Both the position numbers and the translations under genes were made by a program. A stretch of DNA of 64,000 nucleotides, taken from positions 84,621 through 148,620 of the forward strand of contig NZ_SLWX01000009.1 in NCBI RefSeq assembly GCF_004340525.1, given 5' to 3'. Numbering within the stretch: position 1 is the stretch's first letter; each line of letters begins with the position of its first letter. Below, in pieces: positions 34,705 to 43,714 of the stretch. The notes below the pieces were generated by a model. It saw only the letters and a list, made by a program, of their open reading frames with translations, was not told where the DNA came from and made no database searches. The stretch comes from Chromatocurvus halotolerans. GTDB lineage: Bacteria; Pseudomonadota; Gammaproteobacteria; Pseudomonadales; Halieaceae.

Positions 34705-36177
34705 TCAGGCGCGCCTCCGGGCGCTTTCGCGCTCACGGTTACGGCGCTGCAGGTCCTCCACCCGCGCACGTGTAAGATCCAGACGCAGCACCAGCAGCAG
34801 CGCTATCACGAATCCCGGAAGTGTACCGAGGCCGAAGGCCCAGGCGAGCCCATCCAGCACAGGCGCAGGCACATTGCCGGGCCGCATGTCTCCCGTCAGG
34901 CCGATCACATCCAGAACGACGCCGCCATAGACCGGTCCGAAAATCGATGCAAACTTGTTGACAAAGTTGGCGGCGGCGAAGAAACCGCCTTCCTGCTTCA
35001 GCTCGTGCTCGAATTCATGCTCGTCGGTAATGTCGGCGATGATCGACTGCGTCTGTATGGCGCGCAATAAAAAGCAGTACATGAAGATCAGCATGAAGAG
35101 AAAGTTCAGTGCGAAGATCACGGCGGTGCCGTTCGGCGGCAGCAGGTCGAGCATGCGCAGTGGATACAGCCACAGGCAGTTGAGAATGATGCCGGCCACA
35201 GACAGCTGCATGAGCTGGAATTTCTCGAAGCGGCGACTCAGCGGCGTCAGCGTCATCATTACCAGTGCCACCGCCAGCAGACTCGGTACAGACAGAATGA
35301 TGGAGACTTCCCGCGTCGAGAACTCCCAGTAGTAGGTCCACACCAGCATGTTCAGTGTGGCGACGGTGCCATAGGCCACCATGTTGGCAATCTCGTAGCC
35401 CAGGACGAGGCGAAAGGAGCTGTTGGCCAGGGTGCGCCGGATATCCAGCGTCAGATTACGCAGTGTGCCACGGTTCGCGGGCGCCCCCGCAATGTCCAGC
35501 GAGCTGCGTATGTGTCGACGCGTGCCGACCGTGGTGATGCCAGCCATGAGCCAGACGGCGGCGCAGGAAAGTGCGCCATACAACGGATAGTTGTCGCGCT
35601 CGAAGCGTCCGTCCGACCCGCCCTCGCCGGTGAAGACCAGAAGCAGCGCGACGGCCGGAATCAGCACCGAGAACAGGAACAGAAAGGCCAGCCTGGCGCC
35701 GAGTATCTGGCTCCGCTCGTGATAATCGCGGGTAATTTCCGCTGACAGCGCGAGGTGGGGAATGGTGAAGGTGGTGATGAAAGTGCGTACCCAGAGTGAC
35801 CAGAAGAGCAGCCAGCCGGCAAGCATGGGCGTACTCGCGGTGACCGTGGTAGGCGGTGAAAACAGGCCGATGAAGCCAAGGCCCATGGGCAGTATGCTTG
35901 CCAGCATGAATGGATGACGACGGCCGAAGCGACTGCGCAAGCGATCGGACAATGTGCCTGCCAGTGGGTCGGAAATGCCATCCCACACCAGGCTCAGTGA
36001 GATAACGATGCCGGTCATGGTGCCGTTCAGTCCCAGTACCTGGGTATAGAACAGCAGCACAAACATGGTGTACGCGGCTTCCTTGATGGCGTAGACCGCA
36101 CCGCCAGCGCCGTAGGCCACGCGGGATTTTATTGTCAGCATGAAACGGTTTCCCAAGAGCTCCCGAAGTCTGGCCAT
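34705..36177 (-). CDS. GPH-type (MelB-like) major facilitator transporter
   Basis: A 490-residue membrane protein with about twelve helices. It starts with AYGAGGAVYAIKEAAYTMFVL (in parts: VAYGAGGAVYAIKEAAYT) and has the D-P-x-x-G motif DGISDPLAGTLSDRLRSRFGRRHPFM (in parts: DGISDPLAGTLSDR, RFGRRHPFM) between helices 2 and 3. This is typical of glycoside-pentoside-hexuronide:cation symporters. The ATG at 36177 is chosen because the upstream extension is charged and not protein-like. The substrate may be a sugar, but marine relatives also move other solutes. Confidence 0.85.
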   Translation of the reverse strand: MARLRELLGNRFMLTIKSRVAYGAGGAVYAIKEAAYTMFVLLFYTQVLGLNGTMTGIVISLSLVWDGISDPLAGTLSDRLRSRFGRRHPFMLASILPMGLGFIGLFSPPTTVTASTPMLAGWLLFWSLWVRTFITTFTIPHLALSAEITRDYHERSQILGARLAFLFLFSVLIPAVALLLVFTGEGGSDGRFERDNYPLYGALSCAAVWLMAGITTVGTRRHIRSSLDIAGAPANRGTLRNLTLDIRRTLANSSFRLVLGYEIANMVAYGTVATLNMLVWTYYWEFSTREVSIILSVPSLLAVALVMMTLTPLSRRFEKFQLMQLSVAGIILNCLWLYPLRMLDLLPPNGTAVIFALNFLFMLIFMYCFLLRAIQTQSIIADITDEHEFEHELKQEGGFFAAANFVNKFASIFGPVYGGVVLDVIGLTGDMRPGNVPAPVLDGLAWAFGLGTLPGFVIALLLVLRLDLTRARVEDLQRRNRERESARRRA

Positions 36178-36300
36178 CGTCTGACTGCCTGTAAAGCCCT
36201 CTGTCAGGCGCCGGTCCGCTTCAGACCTGATCCTGAAAGGGGTGCGCATCCGGCGACGCCTGCGCTGCGTAAAGTCGACACGCGAAACAGGGGGATTGCT

Positions 36301-37125
36301 GTGCCAGAGGGACCTGAAATACGCCGCGCCGCTGACCGTATCGAGGCGGTGCTCGCCGGACGCGTCATAGAATCGATCAACTTCGGCCTGCCGCGACTGC
36401 AGCGCTACGCGAAGATTCTGCGCGGGCAGCGCGTACAGGCGCTGGAAACACGCGGCAAGGCGCTGCTGACGCATTTTGAGCATGACTGGACGATCTATTC
36501 GCATAACCAGCTGTACGGTGTCTGGCGAATCGTTGCGCGGGACTGTCTGCCAGAGACGGGCCGTTCACTGCGTATCGCGCTGCATACAAAGACCCACAGC
36601 GCGTTGCTCTATAGCGCATCCGACATCAGCGTCTGGCCCACGCCCGAGATAAACCAGCACCCGTTCCTGTCGCGAATCGGACCGGATATTCTTGCGCCGG
36701 ATCTGCACTGGCGGGAGGTGGCGGCGCGACTCGCGTCGCCGGAATTCCGCCGCCGTCGACTTGAGGCACTGTATCTGGATCAACGCTTTCTGGCGGGCAT
36801 CGGTAATTACCTGCGTGCGGAAATTCTGTTTGCTGCCGCACTGAACCCGGTGCGCAATGCTGCCAGTCTTGGCCGCGGAGAGCGAGGTGCGTTGGCGCGT
36901 GCAACGCTTGCAGTCAGCCGTCGCAGTTACGCCACCGCCGGCATCACGTTACCGCCCCGCCTCGCAAAACGCCTTGTTTCACAGGGTTTTCGGCGCGAGC
37001 AGCGACGGTTTTTCGTGTTTGGTCGCGACGGTCAGCCATGCTATCGCTGTGGTGGTGAGATTGCCCGTGCGGAAACCGGCGGTCGACGACTTTACTGGTG
37101 CCCCGGGTGTCAGCCGGCGCTGTAG
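36301..37125 (+). CDS. nei: Fpg/Nei-family DNA glycosylase (endonuclease VIII-like)
   Basis: A 274-residue base-excision repair enzyme. After removal of the initiator (GTG start) the protein begins PEGPEIRRAAD, giving the catalytic Pro1 and Glu2 of the family. The central helix-two-turn-helix is DQRFLAGIGNYLRAEILF. The C-terminal zinc finger CYRCGG ... WCPGC is complete, with the arginine-bearing loop ETGGRRLY. PEGPE-x-R favours Nei (oxidised pyrimidines) over Fpg (8-oxoguanine, usually PELPE). It is divergent from the transporter gene. Confidence 0.9.
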   Translation: MPEGPEIRRAADRIEAVLAGRVIESINFGLPRLQRYAKILRGQRVQALETRGKALLTHFEHDWTIYSHNQLYGVWRIVARDCLPETGRSLRIALHTKTHSALLYSASDISVWPTPEINQHPFLSRIGPDILAPDLHWREVAARLASPEFRRRRLEALYLDQRFLAGIGNYLRAEILFAAALNPVRNAASLGRGERGALARATLAVSRRSYATAGITLPPRLAKRLVSQGFRREQRRFFVFGRDGQPCYRCGGEIARAETGGRRLYWCPGCQPAL

Positions 37126-37222
37126 TGCCGTTGTCGCTGTTCAGAAAATAACCGTTACTTCTGGGCACATAGCACCTAAACTAAGAGGGTGTTTCAGAGC
37201 AATAAAACGGAGTTCACACATC

Positions 37223-37969
37223 ATGCTGGATAAAGAAATGGCTCAGGCGACAAAGCTCGCACAACAGGCGAACAAGCGTGTTGAGAAGTTGCGTGGCCGG
37301 CTTCTGAAGGAAACGGAAAAAGCCCACGCAGGACTCAAGCGCGACCTGGCAGCCGCGCGGAAAAAGCACAGTGCGGCCACGACACGTCTGAATCAGGCGC
37401 GTGCTGCGATGCGCTCGAAGTCCACCAGCGTGAATCAACGCCGCGTTGACGACCTGCTCAAGCAGGTGCAGGAGCTGACAGACAGCATGGGCAGCATGGC
37501 GCGAGCGGCATACGACTACGCAGAACGGCTGGTCCCCATCCGCGCAGACCTGGCACTGGAAACCCGCAGGGCGCAGGCGGCAGAGCGCGCCGCGGAAGTT
37601 GTTGAGAAGGCGGCGAAGCGTCAGCGCAACAGCACGGCGGCTTCCGATACCGCCGCTGTAAAAACGCGCAAAAAGGCGCCCGCGAAGAAAGCCGCGGCAA
37701 AGAAAAAAACCGTGGCGAGCAGGAAAGCCGCGGTAAGCAAGAAAGCGCCGGCGAAGAAAGCGGCAGTGAAAAAGACACCCGCGAAAAAGACAGCAGTGAA
37801 AAAAGCGCCCGCAAAAAAGACGGCGCCGAAGAAAGCGCCGTCAGCGACAGCCGCTGCCAGGGCGGCGGCTGTGAAGAAGAGCGCAACCGCATCAGCAACG
37901 GCAGCACCCGCGAAGCGACGTGGACCGGGACGGCCAAAGGCGGCACCGAAGCAGCCGGAAGACAGCTGA
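37223..37969 (+). CDS. AlgP-like histone-like protein with AT-hook
   Basis: A 248-residue very basic protein. Residues 1-135 are a helical, probably coiled-coil domain (QATKLAQQANKRVEKLRGRL start). Residues 148-205 are Lys/Ala/Pro repeats of the KKAPAKKTAVKK type, like eukaryotic histone H1 tails. Near the end lies an AT-hook RRGPGRPK (232-239) that would bind the minor groove of AT-rich DNA. The layout matches AlgP/AlgR3 of Pseudomonas, which is linked to alginate gene control, but the sequence is too simple for orthology. CGGAG lies before the ATG at 37223. The repeat region may vary in length between strains. Confidence 0.85.
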   Translation: MLDKEMAQATKLAQQANKRVEKLRGRLLKETEKAHAGLKRDLAAARKKHSAATTRLNQARAAMRSKSTSVNQRRVDDLLKQVQELTDSMGSMARAAYDYAERLVPIRADLALETRRAQAAERAAEVVEKAAKRQRNSTAASDTAAVKTRKKAPAKKAAAKKKTVASRKAAVSKKAPAKKAAVKKTPAKKTAVKKAPAKKTAPKKAPSATAAARAAAVKKSATASATAAPAKRRGPGRPKAAPKQPEDS

Positions 37970-37986
37970 ACGGTTGAGTCATCCGT

Positions 37987-38007
37987 GCCTGCCCTGACAG
38001 TGCAGGC
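37987..38007. terminator. Small hairpin between convergent genes
   Basis: GCCTGC (37987-37992) and GCAGGC (38002-38007) enclose nine bases, 18 bp after the stop codon of the histone-like gene and before the end of the convergent dehydrogenase gene. There is no T-tract, so it is only a weak candidate for a shared terminator. Confidence 0.25.
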
Positions 38008-38048
38008 GCGGCCAGCGCCTTCAATCGTCGCGCCGAATGCTCACTCCG

Positions 38049-39158
38049 TTATTTCCCGGGGATAACGCGAATAAGCCTGCCGTCGTTACTGTCGGTCAGC
38101 AGGTAAAGGTGACCATCCGGCGCAAAGCGCACATCCCGAATCCGCTCACCCACCTCTTCGAATAATGCATGCTCAGCGATCACTTCGCCGTTTCGCATGA
38201 CGAGGCGCCGCACTTCCTGGTCTACCAGCGCGCCCACAAACAGGTCACCCTGCCACTGTGGAAAGTGTTCGCCGCGATACAGTGCCATGCCCGAAGGCGC
38301 GATGCTCGGAATCCACAGCCAGTCAGGTTGCTGCATGCCGGGTGCTTCGGTGAATGGCGATACGTAGGCGCCGCTGTAATCCACGCCATGAGTGATGGCC
38401 GGCCAGCCGTAGTTGTTGGCGGGTAGAATGATATTCAGTTCGTCGCCACCCCGAGGTCCGTGTTCGTGCAGATAGACGGTGCCCGTATCTGCATCGACAA
38501 CGAGTCCCTGGGGATTGCGATGACCGTAACTCCAGATGCGCTCACTGCCCTCATTGGGAAAAGGGTTGTCCGCGGGAACGCGGCCATCTTCATGGATACG
38601 CAGAACCTTGCCCATTTCACTGCTGAGTGACTGCGCGGACTCGCGGTAGTCGAAGCCTTCACCGGTGGTGAGCAGCAGGGTGCCGTCGGGCAGAAACGCC
38701 AGTCGCCCCCCGTAGTGCTGTGGCGTGTCCTTGCGCGGCGAAACCCTCAGGATCTGTCTTCCATCCACCAGCGCCCCGCCCTGCAGTCGCGCGCGAAAAA
38801 CGGCGGTGCTGTTGGCTGCGGCACTGCCGTCGGCATAACTCAGGTAGACCAGCCCATTCTGTGGAAACCCGGGATGCAGAACGATATCGAAGAATCCCCC
38901 CTGGCCGGCGACATAGGTCTGCGGCACGCCGCGGATGACACGGGTCTGACCGTCTGCATCGATATGCAGCAATTGACCCCGGCGCTCCGTCACGAGGAAT
39001 TCCCCCGATGGCAGCTGTGCCATGGACCATGGATGGTGCAGCCCCTCGGCCACGGTTTCCAGCTGATAGTTTTGCGCGCTGTGTGCAAGTGTTGTCACAC
39101 CAGACAGCACCAGCAGCAGGAGCATCCCTGCGCGAAACGTCCTTTCTGTTATCGGCAT
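38049..39158 (-). CDS. PQQ-dependent sugar dehydrogenase family protein (YliI-like), copy 1
   Basis: A 369-residue secreted six-blade beta-propeller. The signal peptide ends near TLAHSAQ. Family motifs: HHPWSMAQLPSGEFLVTER (in parts: HPWSMAQLP, FLVTERRG), GGFFDIVLHPGF, YGGRLAFLPDGTLLLTTGEG (in parts), SYGHRNPQGLV, HEHGPRGGDELN and PSIAPSGMALY. It would oxidise aldose sugars in the periplasm with PQQ and calcium. GGAGA lies before the ATG at 39158. A second relative lies at 60610-61944. No PQQ biosynthesis genes are in the window. Confidence 0.88.
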   Translation of the reverse strand: MPITERTFRAGMLLLLVLSGVTTLAHSAQNYQLETVAEGLHHPWSMAQLPSGEFLVTERRGQLLHIDADGQTRVIRGVPQTYVAGQGGFFDIVLHPGFPQNGLVYLSYADGSAAANSTAVFRARLQGGALVDGRQILRVSPRKDTPQHYGGRLAFLPDGTLLLTTGEGFDYRESAQSLSSEMGKVLRIHEDGRVPADNPFPNEGSERIWSYGHRNPQGLVVDADTGTVYLHEHGPRGGDELNIILPANNYGWPAITHGVDYSGAYVSPFTEAPGMQQPDWLWIPSIAPSGMALYRGEHFPQWQGDLFVGALVDQEVRRLVMRNGEVIAEHALFEEVGERIRDVRFAPDGHLYLLTDSNDGRLIRVIPGK

Positions 39159-39201
39159 CGCTTTTCTCCGGTCGCCCGACGGGTCATGATAGGGTTGATC
39201 T

Positions 39202-39654
39202 GTGTCTGGATTGTCTCGCATGCTGCGTGCGCTCAAAGCCTATGTTGCGTCTGTTTTCATCGCTTATCTGCTGGCCAGTTTTGCGGCTACGCAGGTCGTG
39301 CTGTCGCATGTCTCTGCGATGGGGGTCGGCGTTTCCCTGGCAGATCGCCTGTCCGCCAGCCTTCACGATCTGCTGGGTCTGGCCTCGAGTTATCTCGTGC
39401 TGATCGCTGTGGCCTTTGCTCTGGCAATGCCTGTGGCCGCCGGCCTGTGTCGGCGTCTGTCGCGTCAGCGCGCGCTGCTGTATACGCTGGCGGGTTTCAC
39501 GGCGATTGTCGCGCTGCACATGATCATGAAAGCGGTTCTTGGGGTCAGCGGGATCGCGGCGACACGCTCTCTGCCCGGCCTGTTGTCCCAGGGCGCTGCC
39601 GGGGCGATCGGCGGGTTGTGCTTTCAGGCGCTGACACCCCCGCGCGATACCTGA
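39202..39654 (+). CDS. Small integral membrane protein, uncharacterised
   Basis: A 150-residue protein with four hydrophobic segments (about 15-35, 60-80, 92-110 and 125-145). I do not recognise the family. A GTG at 39202 with AGGG 8 nt upstream is the best start; ATG at 39220 is an alternative. It is divergent from the sugar dehydrogenase gene (43 bp between starts). Its stop codon directly abuts the last codon of the convergent subtilase gene. Confidence 0.65.
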   Translation: MSGLSRMLRALKAYVASVFIAYLLASFAATQVVLSHVSAMGVGVSLADRLSASLHDLLGLASSYLVLIAVAFALAMPVAAGLCRRLSRQRALLYTLAGFTAIVALHMIMKAVLGVSGIAATRSLPGLLSQGAAGAIGGLCFQALTPPRDT

Positions 39655-42546
39655 TTACCGCGCGCGACGCAGCGCGCGTGCTGCCGACGACGCAGGCGCG
39701 ACACTTTGTCGGCCGGGTATGGCAATCTGGTATTCCACCGGGAAATCCGCATCGTCGATATCACGGTCCACGCGCAGGCGCAGCGGCTGGTCCAGCGTCA
39801 GCAACGCGCCGCAGGCTTCCCCGGCGTCGCAGATTCTCAGATTGTTGTTGAGGTCGGTGCCGGCAAACAGCAGATAGTCGCCGGCGGGGACACGCGGGAT
39901 ACGGAATCGATAGCCGTCGCTGCTGCGAGTTGCCGTCTGCGCAGTCACGCTGTCTGCCGCGGGGTCATAGAGCAGTACGTAAAGCGTGCCGAGCTCGGCG
40001 TCCTCACCGCTGCCGACGGCCAGCAGAACCTTGACGCGCCGCGTATTGGCGGTAGATCGCACGAGAATTTCTCCTCGATAAATGCCATCTTCCAGCGCGC
40101 TGCGATTCACCCGGACCTGATAGCGTCCGAGTCCGTCGCCATCCGTGGTCTGCGCGTGCACCGTGAGCCAGTCGGCGTTGGTCGCCAGTGAGGTCACCCT
40201 CGCATTGCCGGTCCCCGCGACCACAAGCTGCAGTGTCTCGGCGCGGCCGCCGAAGTTGAGGACATCGCTGGACACGCTGATTGAGGGCGCCTGTGCAATG
40301 CTGTCTCCCAGGGCGGCAACAGCAGCGTCGACGGCTTTGCCGGCATTGATAATGCCGATCCCGAAGTCGTCGTCGCGACCGGGATCACCGGCATCGTCCG
40401 TCAGCTCACCGGCTGCCAGCAGGCTGGCCAGGTTGTCGGCGCTCAGCCCCGGGTTGACGCTTTTCATCAGCGCCAGCACCGCAGACACATGTGGTGCGGC
40501 CATTGAGGTGCCGCTGGCAAATGTGTAAGCAAAGCCGCCGTCGGCGGCACCGGTGCTGAGAACGCCGTCGGGATAGCCGTCCCCGGTAACGTCATTGCCG
40601 CTGTCGCCCCCCGGGGCCGCGAGGTCGATGCTGCTGCCACGGTTGGAGTAGGGGGCGACGTTGCGCTGGGCGTCTATCGCACTGACGGAGAACACGTCGG
40701 CATAGCCTGCGGGGTAGTCCGGTTCGCTGCGACTTTCGTTACCGGCGGCGGCGACCACGCTGATGCCGCGGCGACGTACTTCCCGGTACAGCTCGCGATT
40801 AAACTGACTGAATCCCTCGCCCCCAAGGCTCAGGTTGATGATGTCGGCGCGCTGCGCTGGCAGTGTGCCGGAATCGTTGGCCAGGCCGGCGGCAAAGCGC
40901 ACGGCCTGGCCGATATCGTAGCTCGTGCCGGCGCCGTCGGTACCGAGCGCACGCAGCGGCATGACGCGAACGCCCCAGGCAGCGCCGGCAACACCGATAC
41001 GGTTATTGCCGGCCGCCGCCACGGTGCCGGTGACGTGGGTGCCATGGAAGTTTCCGCTGAGATTCCCTGTGCCCACGTCTTCGGGGTCCGGATCGATGCC
41101 GTCGCCGTCACCCGCGCTTTCCGGATCGCGGATGAAATCGTAGCCGGGAACGAGTTGTCCCGCGAGATCGGGATGGCCACTGAGTATCCCGGTATCGACG
41201 ACGGCGACGATGACCTCGGGGCTGCCGTTGGTGATGCGCCAGGCGGCGGGCAGATTGATCAGGGGGTAATGCCACTGCAGCGGGTATGCCTCATCGTTGG
41301 GTGTGGCCCGCACAGACACACGGTAGTTCGGTTCGGCGGCTGCGACGCCGGGTTCCCGCGCCAGCCGCTTGATGCTGACCAGCGTGCGCCAGACGTCGCG
41401 GAGATTGTCGTCCGCGATCGCCCGCCGGCGCTCGCGAAGCCGGCCAAGGCGACTGCGCGCGCTGGCTGCGTCGAGACTGGCAGCAGGCAGGCTGAACAGG
41501 CCATCGCGCCCGCGGCCGCCGGCGATACGCCGCGTGGCGAGTCTGTCTGACAGCCGTGTTTCCGTCGCCTCGGGATCCAGCGCCGGGTCGGCATCATCCG
41601 CCTGGTAATGAATGATCGCCTGGTCCGGCAGGACATTGGCGTAGCGCTGCGCCGCTGGCAGCACCGGCACACCGCTGCCGATGGCGAGGTTGTAAAGCGT
41701 TGCGCCGGCAAACAGCGAGACGTTGACGAAGTAGACGCCGTCTGCCGGCACGGATACTGACTCGAGCTCCGCGGTGTCGATGGAAAAATCCACAAGATTG
41801 CCCGAGGCGTCGTAAAGATACAGGTCGGCATCGGCGCTGGCGGCATTGGCCACCAGCAGGGTAATGCTCTGGTCCTGAAACAGGTTGACTCGATAAAAAT
41901 CCTCGACATCGCCCGCAACCAGTGAGCGTCCCTCGGTGCCACTGCCGGGCTCGTTCAGGTAGCCACCGACGGTGGTCGGATTGGGCAGCGGCTGGGCGTT
42001 GTCGAAGCTGTCGTTGGCGGCGTTGGCGTTGAGCGGATCATTCGTGGTCAGGTCCAGCGACTGGCTGACGCTGGCACCAAGACGACCGCTGACCGTGAAC
42101 CGGGGCGTGTCCGCCGACGGCTGGACACTGACCGATACGGAGCCGGTGCCTGCGGCCCCGTCGTTGTCCGTCACCGTCAGAGAAAAGGCAAGCGAGGTCG
42201 GTTCGCTCACTGCCGGCGCCGTGAAGCTGGCGCTTGGCTGGGTACTGCCGCTTAGCACAACGGCTGTGCCGCTGGTCTGGGACCAGGCGTAACTCCTGAT
42301 GCTGCCATCGGGATCGCTGCTGGCGCCGCCATCCAGAGTCACCGTCTCTCCCGAGTTGGCGCTTTCCGGCGCCTCGATGAGTACCCGGGGAGACAGGTTG
42401 GCGACAGCGGCCGGTGCGCTGGCACCGCTACCACCACCGCCGCCCCCGCAGGCAGACAGCATGGCAGCGAACGCTAGCGCGGTCAGTCGATGCGGGGCGC
42501 ACTCGCGGCGCCTGCCGTGAGCCAGGGGGGATCGACCGGCTGTCAC
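39655..42546 (-). CDS. Large S8 subtilisin-like protease, lipoprotein
   Basis: A 963-residue secreted protease. A signal peptide ends in lipobox MLSAC (Cys33) followed by a poly-Gly linker. Domains in order: a PKD-like domain (about 50-145), a pre-peptidase PPC-type domain (about 175-290), a propeptide-like region with a basic segment (about 300-410), the S8 catalytic domain (about 430-735) with Asp451 in VVDTGI, His501 in FHGTHVTG, Asn603 and Ser681 in ASGTSMAAPH, and a C-terminal beta domain (about 750-960). The protease N-terminus HYPLINLPAAW fits family processing. The GTG start lies only 5 bp after the quinone oxidoreductase stop, so the two are probably co-transcribed. It would act on the cell surface or outside. 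Confidence 0.9.
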   Translation of the reverse strand: MTAGRSPLAHGRRRECAPHRLTALAFAAMLSACGGGGGGSGASAPAAVANLSPRVLIEAPESANSGETVTLDGGASSDPDGSIRSYAWSQTSGTAVVLSGSTQPSASFTAPAVSEPTSLAFSLTVTDNDGAAGTGSVSVSVQPSADTPRFTVSGRLGASVSQSLDLTTNDPLNANAANDSFDNAQPLPNPTTVGGYLNEPGSGTEGRSLVAGDVEDFYRVNLFQDQSITLLVANAASADADLYLYDASGNLVDFSIDTAELESVSVPADGVYFVNVSLFAGATLYNLAIGSGVPVLPAAQRYANVLPDQAIIHYQADDADPALDPEATETRLSDRLATRRIAGGRGRDGLFSLPAASLDAASARSRLGRLRERRRAIADDNLRDVWRTLVSIKRLAREPGVAAAEPNYRVSVRATPNDEAYPLQWHYPLINLPAAWRITNGSPEVIVAVVDTGILSGHPDLAGQLVPGYDFIRDPESAGDGDGIDPDPEDVGTGNLSGNFHGTHVTGTVAAAGNNRIGVAGAAWGVRVMPLRALGTDGAGTSYDIGQAVRFAAGLANDSGTLPAQRADIINLSLGGEGFSQFNRELYREVRRRGISVVAAAGNESRSEPDYPAGYADVFSVSAIDAQRNVAPYSNRGSSIDLAAPGGDSGNDVTGDGYPDGVLSTGAADGGFAYTFASGTSMAAPHVSAVLALMKSVNPGLSADNLASLLAAGELTDDAGDPGRDDDFGIGIINAGKAVDAAVAALGDSIAQAPSISVSSDVLNFGGRAETLQLVVAGTGNARVTSLATNADWLTVHAQTTDGDGLGRYQVRVNRSALEDGIYRGEILVRSTANTRRVKVLLAVGSGEDAELGTLYVLLYDPAADSVTAQTATRSSDGYRFRIPRVPAGDYLLFAGTDLNNNLRICDAGEACGALLTLDQPLRLRVDRDIDDADFPVEYQIAIPGRQSVAPASSAARALRRAR

Positions 42547-42551
42547 CGTCC

Positions 42552-43562
42552 TCAGTCCGCCGTCATACGCAGCAGAATCTTGCCCATATGCTCGCCATTC
42601 TCCATACGCGCATGGGCGTCTGCGGCCTGCGCCATGGGGAAGACACTGTCTATCACCGGCTGAATCGCACCGCGGTTCAGGTGTGGGTAAACGTGCTCCA
42701 GCAGTTCCTCAACCATGACAGCCTTCTGGGCAAAGGTCTGCGCGCGCAGCGTCGACCCGGTCAGGGTGACGCGCTTCAGCAGCAGGGGAGCAAAGTTGAC
42801 CTCGGCCTGGAACCCGCGAATAAAGGCAATCGAAACAATCCGGCCCTCCGCTGCCACGACGTCGAGATTCTTCTGGATGTAGTCGCCGCCGACCATGTCG
42901 AGAATCACGTTGATCGCGCCCTTGAGGCCCAGTGCCTCAACTTCCGCCGCGAAATCCTGCGCGCGGTAATTGAACGCGTGGCTCGCGCCGAGGTCGAGCA
43001 GTGCGCTGCACTTGGTGGCGCTGCCGGCGGTGGTGAGCACGGTGGCGCCGAGGGCGCTGGCAATGCCGATCCCCAGGGTGCCGATACCGCTGGCGCCGCC
43101 GTGGATCAGGACGGTCTCGCCAGACTGCAGGCCGCAGCGCTGATAAAGATTGTGCCAGATGGTGAGCAGCGCTTCCGGCAGCGCTGCCGCCTGCGCCAGG
43201 CTGAAACCCTCGGGAACGGGCAGGCACTGACCGACAGGGGCAATTGTGTAATCCGCATAGCCGCCGCCGTGGGTCAGGGCGCAGACCCGGTCACCGACCT
43301 GCCATTCGCCTGCCTGATCGCCGCGGGCGACAACGGTGCCGGCGACCTCAAGACCCAGTATGGGTGAGGCATCCTCGGGTGGCGGATAGAGCCCCTTGCG
43401 CTGCAGCAGGTCGGCGCGATTGAGGCCGGCGTGATCCACCCGGATAAGTACCTGGTCTGCCGCCGGGACGGGCATGGCTTCCCGGGCCAGCCCGAGGGAC
43501 TGGTCATCGGGGTCAACGGTAACGACACAGCGCTCGGCTGGCGGTGCTTCCTGGTGTTGCAT
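42552..43562 (-). CDS. NAD(P)H quinone oxidoreductase, PIG3 type
   Basis: A 336-residue zinc-less medium-chain dehydrogenase. It has an N-terminal GroES-like part (NRADLLQRKGLYPPP, ILGLEVAGTV), the cofactor motif HGGASGIGTLGIGIASALG (in parts: HGGASGIGTLG) near residue 155, and LDMVGGDYIQKNL near 225. Members reduce quinones and other activated carbonyls with NADPH. The zinc-ligand cysteines of true alcohol dehydrogenases are absent. It is upstream of the subtilase gene and divergent from the iron-type alcohol dehydrogenase gene. Confidence 0.9.
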   Translation of the reverse strand: MQHQEAPPAERCVVTVDPDDQSLGLAREAMPVPAADQVLIRVDHAGLNRADLLQRKGLYPPPEDASPILGLEVAGTVVARGDQAGEWQVGDRVCALTHGGGYADYTIAPVGQCLPVPEGFSLAQAAALPEALLTIWHNLYQRCGLQSGETVLIHGGASGIGTLGIGIASALGATVLTTAGSATKCSALLDLGASHAFNYRAQDFAAEVEALGLKGAINVILDMVGGDYIQKNLDVVAAEGRIVSIAFIRGFQAEVNFAPLLLKRVTLTGSTLRAQTFAQKAVMVEELLEHVYPHLNRGAIQPVIDSVFPMAQAADAHARMENGEHMGKILLRMTAD

Positions 43563-43714
43563 GCTGTGCTTCCCCTGTCACGGCTTGTGCGCTTCGCGGT
43601 GGCTTTCCGCTGGCGCCATGGCTTGCTACTCTTTCCGACGCGTTGTGTGCGCTGTCAACACGGCAATACGACGTCGCAACGACGCGTCAATCGACCACAA
43701 TAAGGCTAATCATC

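Noticed and set aside
37681..37860. Short AAG/GCG-rich repeats that look like a tandem repeat or CRISPR-like array
   Set aside because: They are the codon-level repeats of the Lys/Ala tail of the histone-like protein, with no unique spacers.
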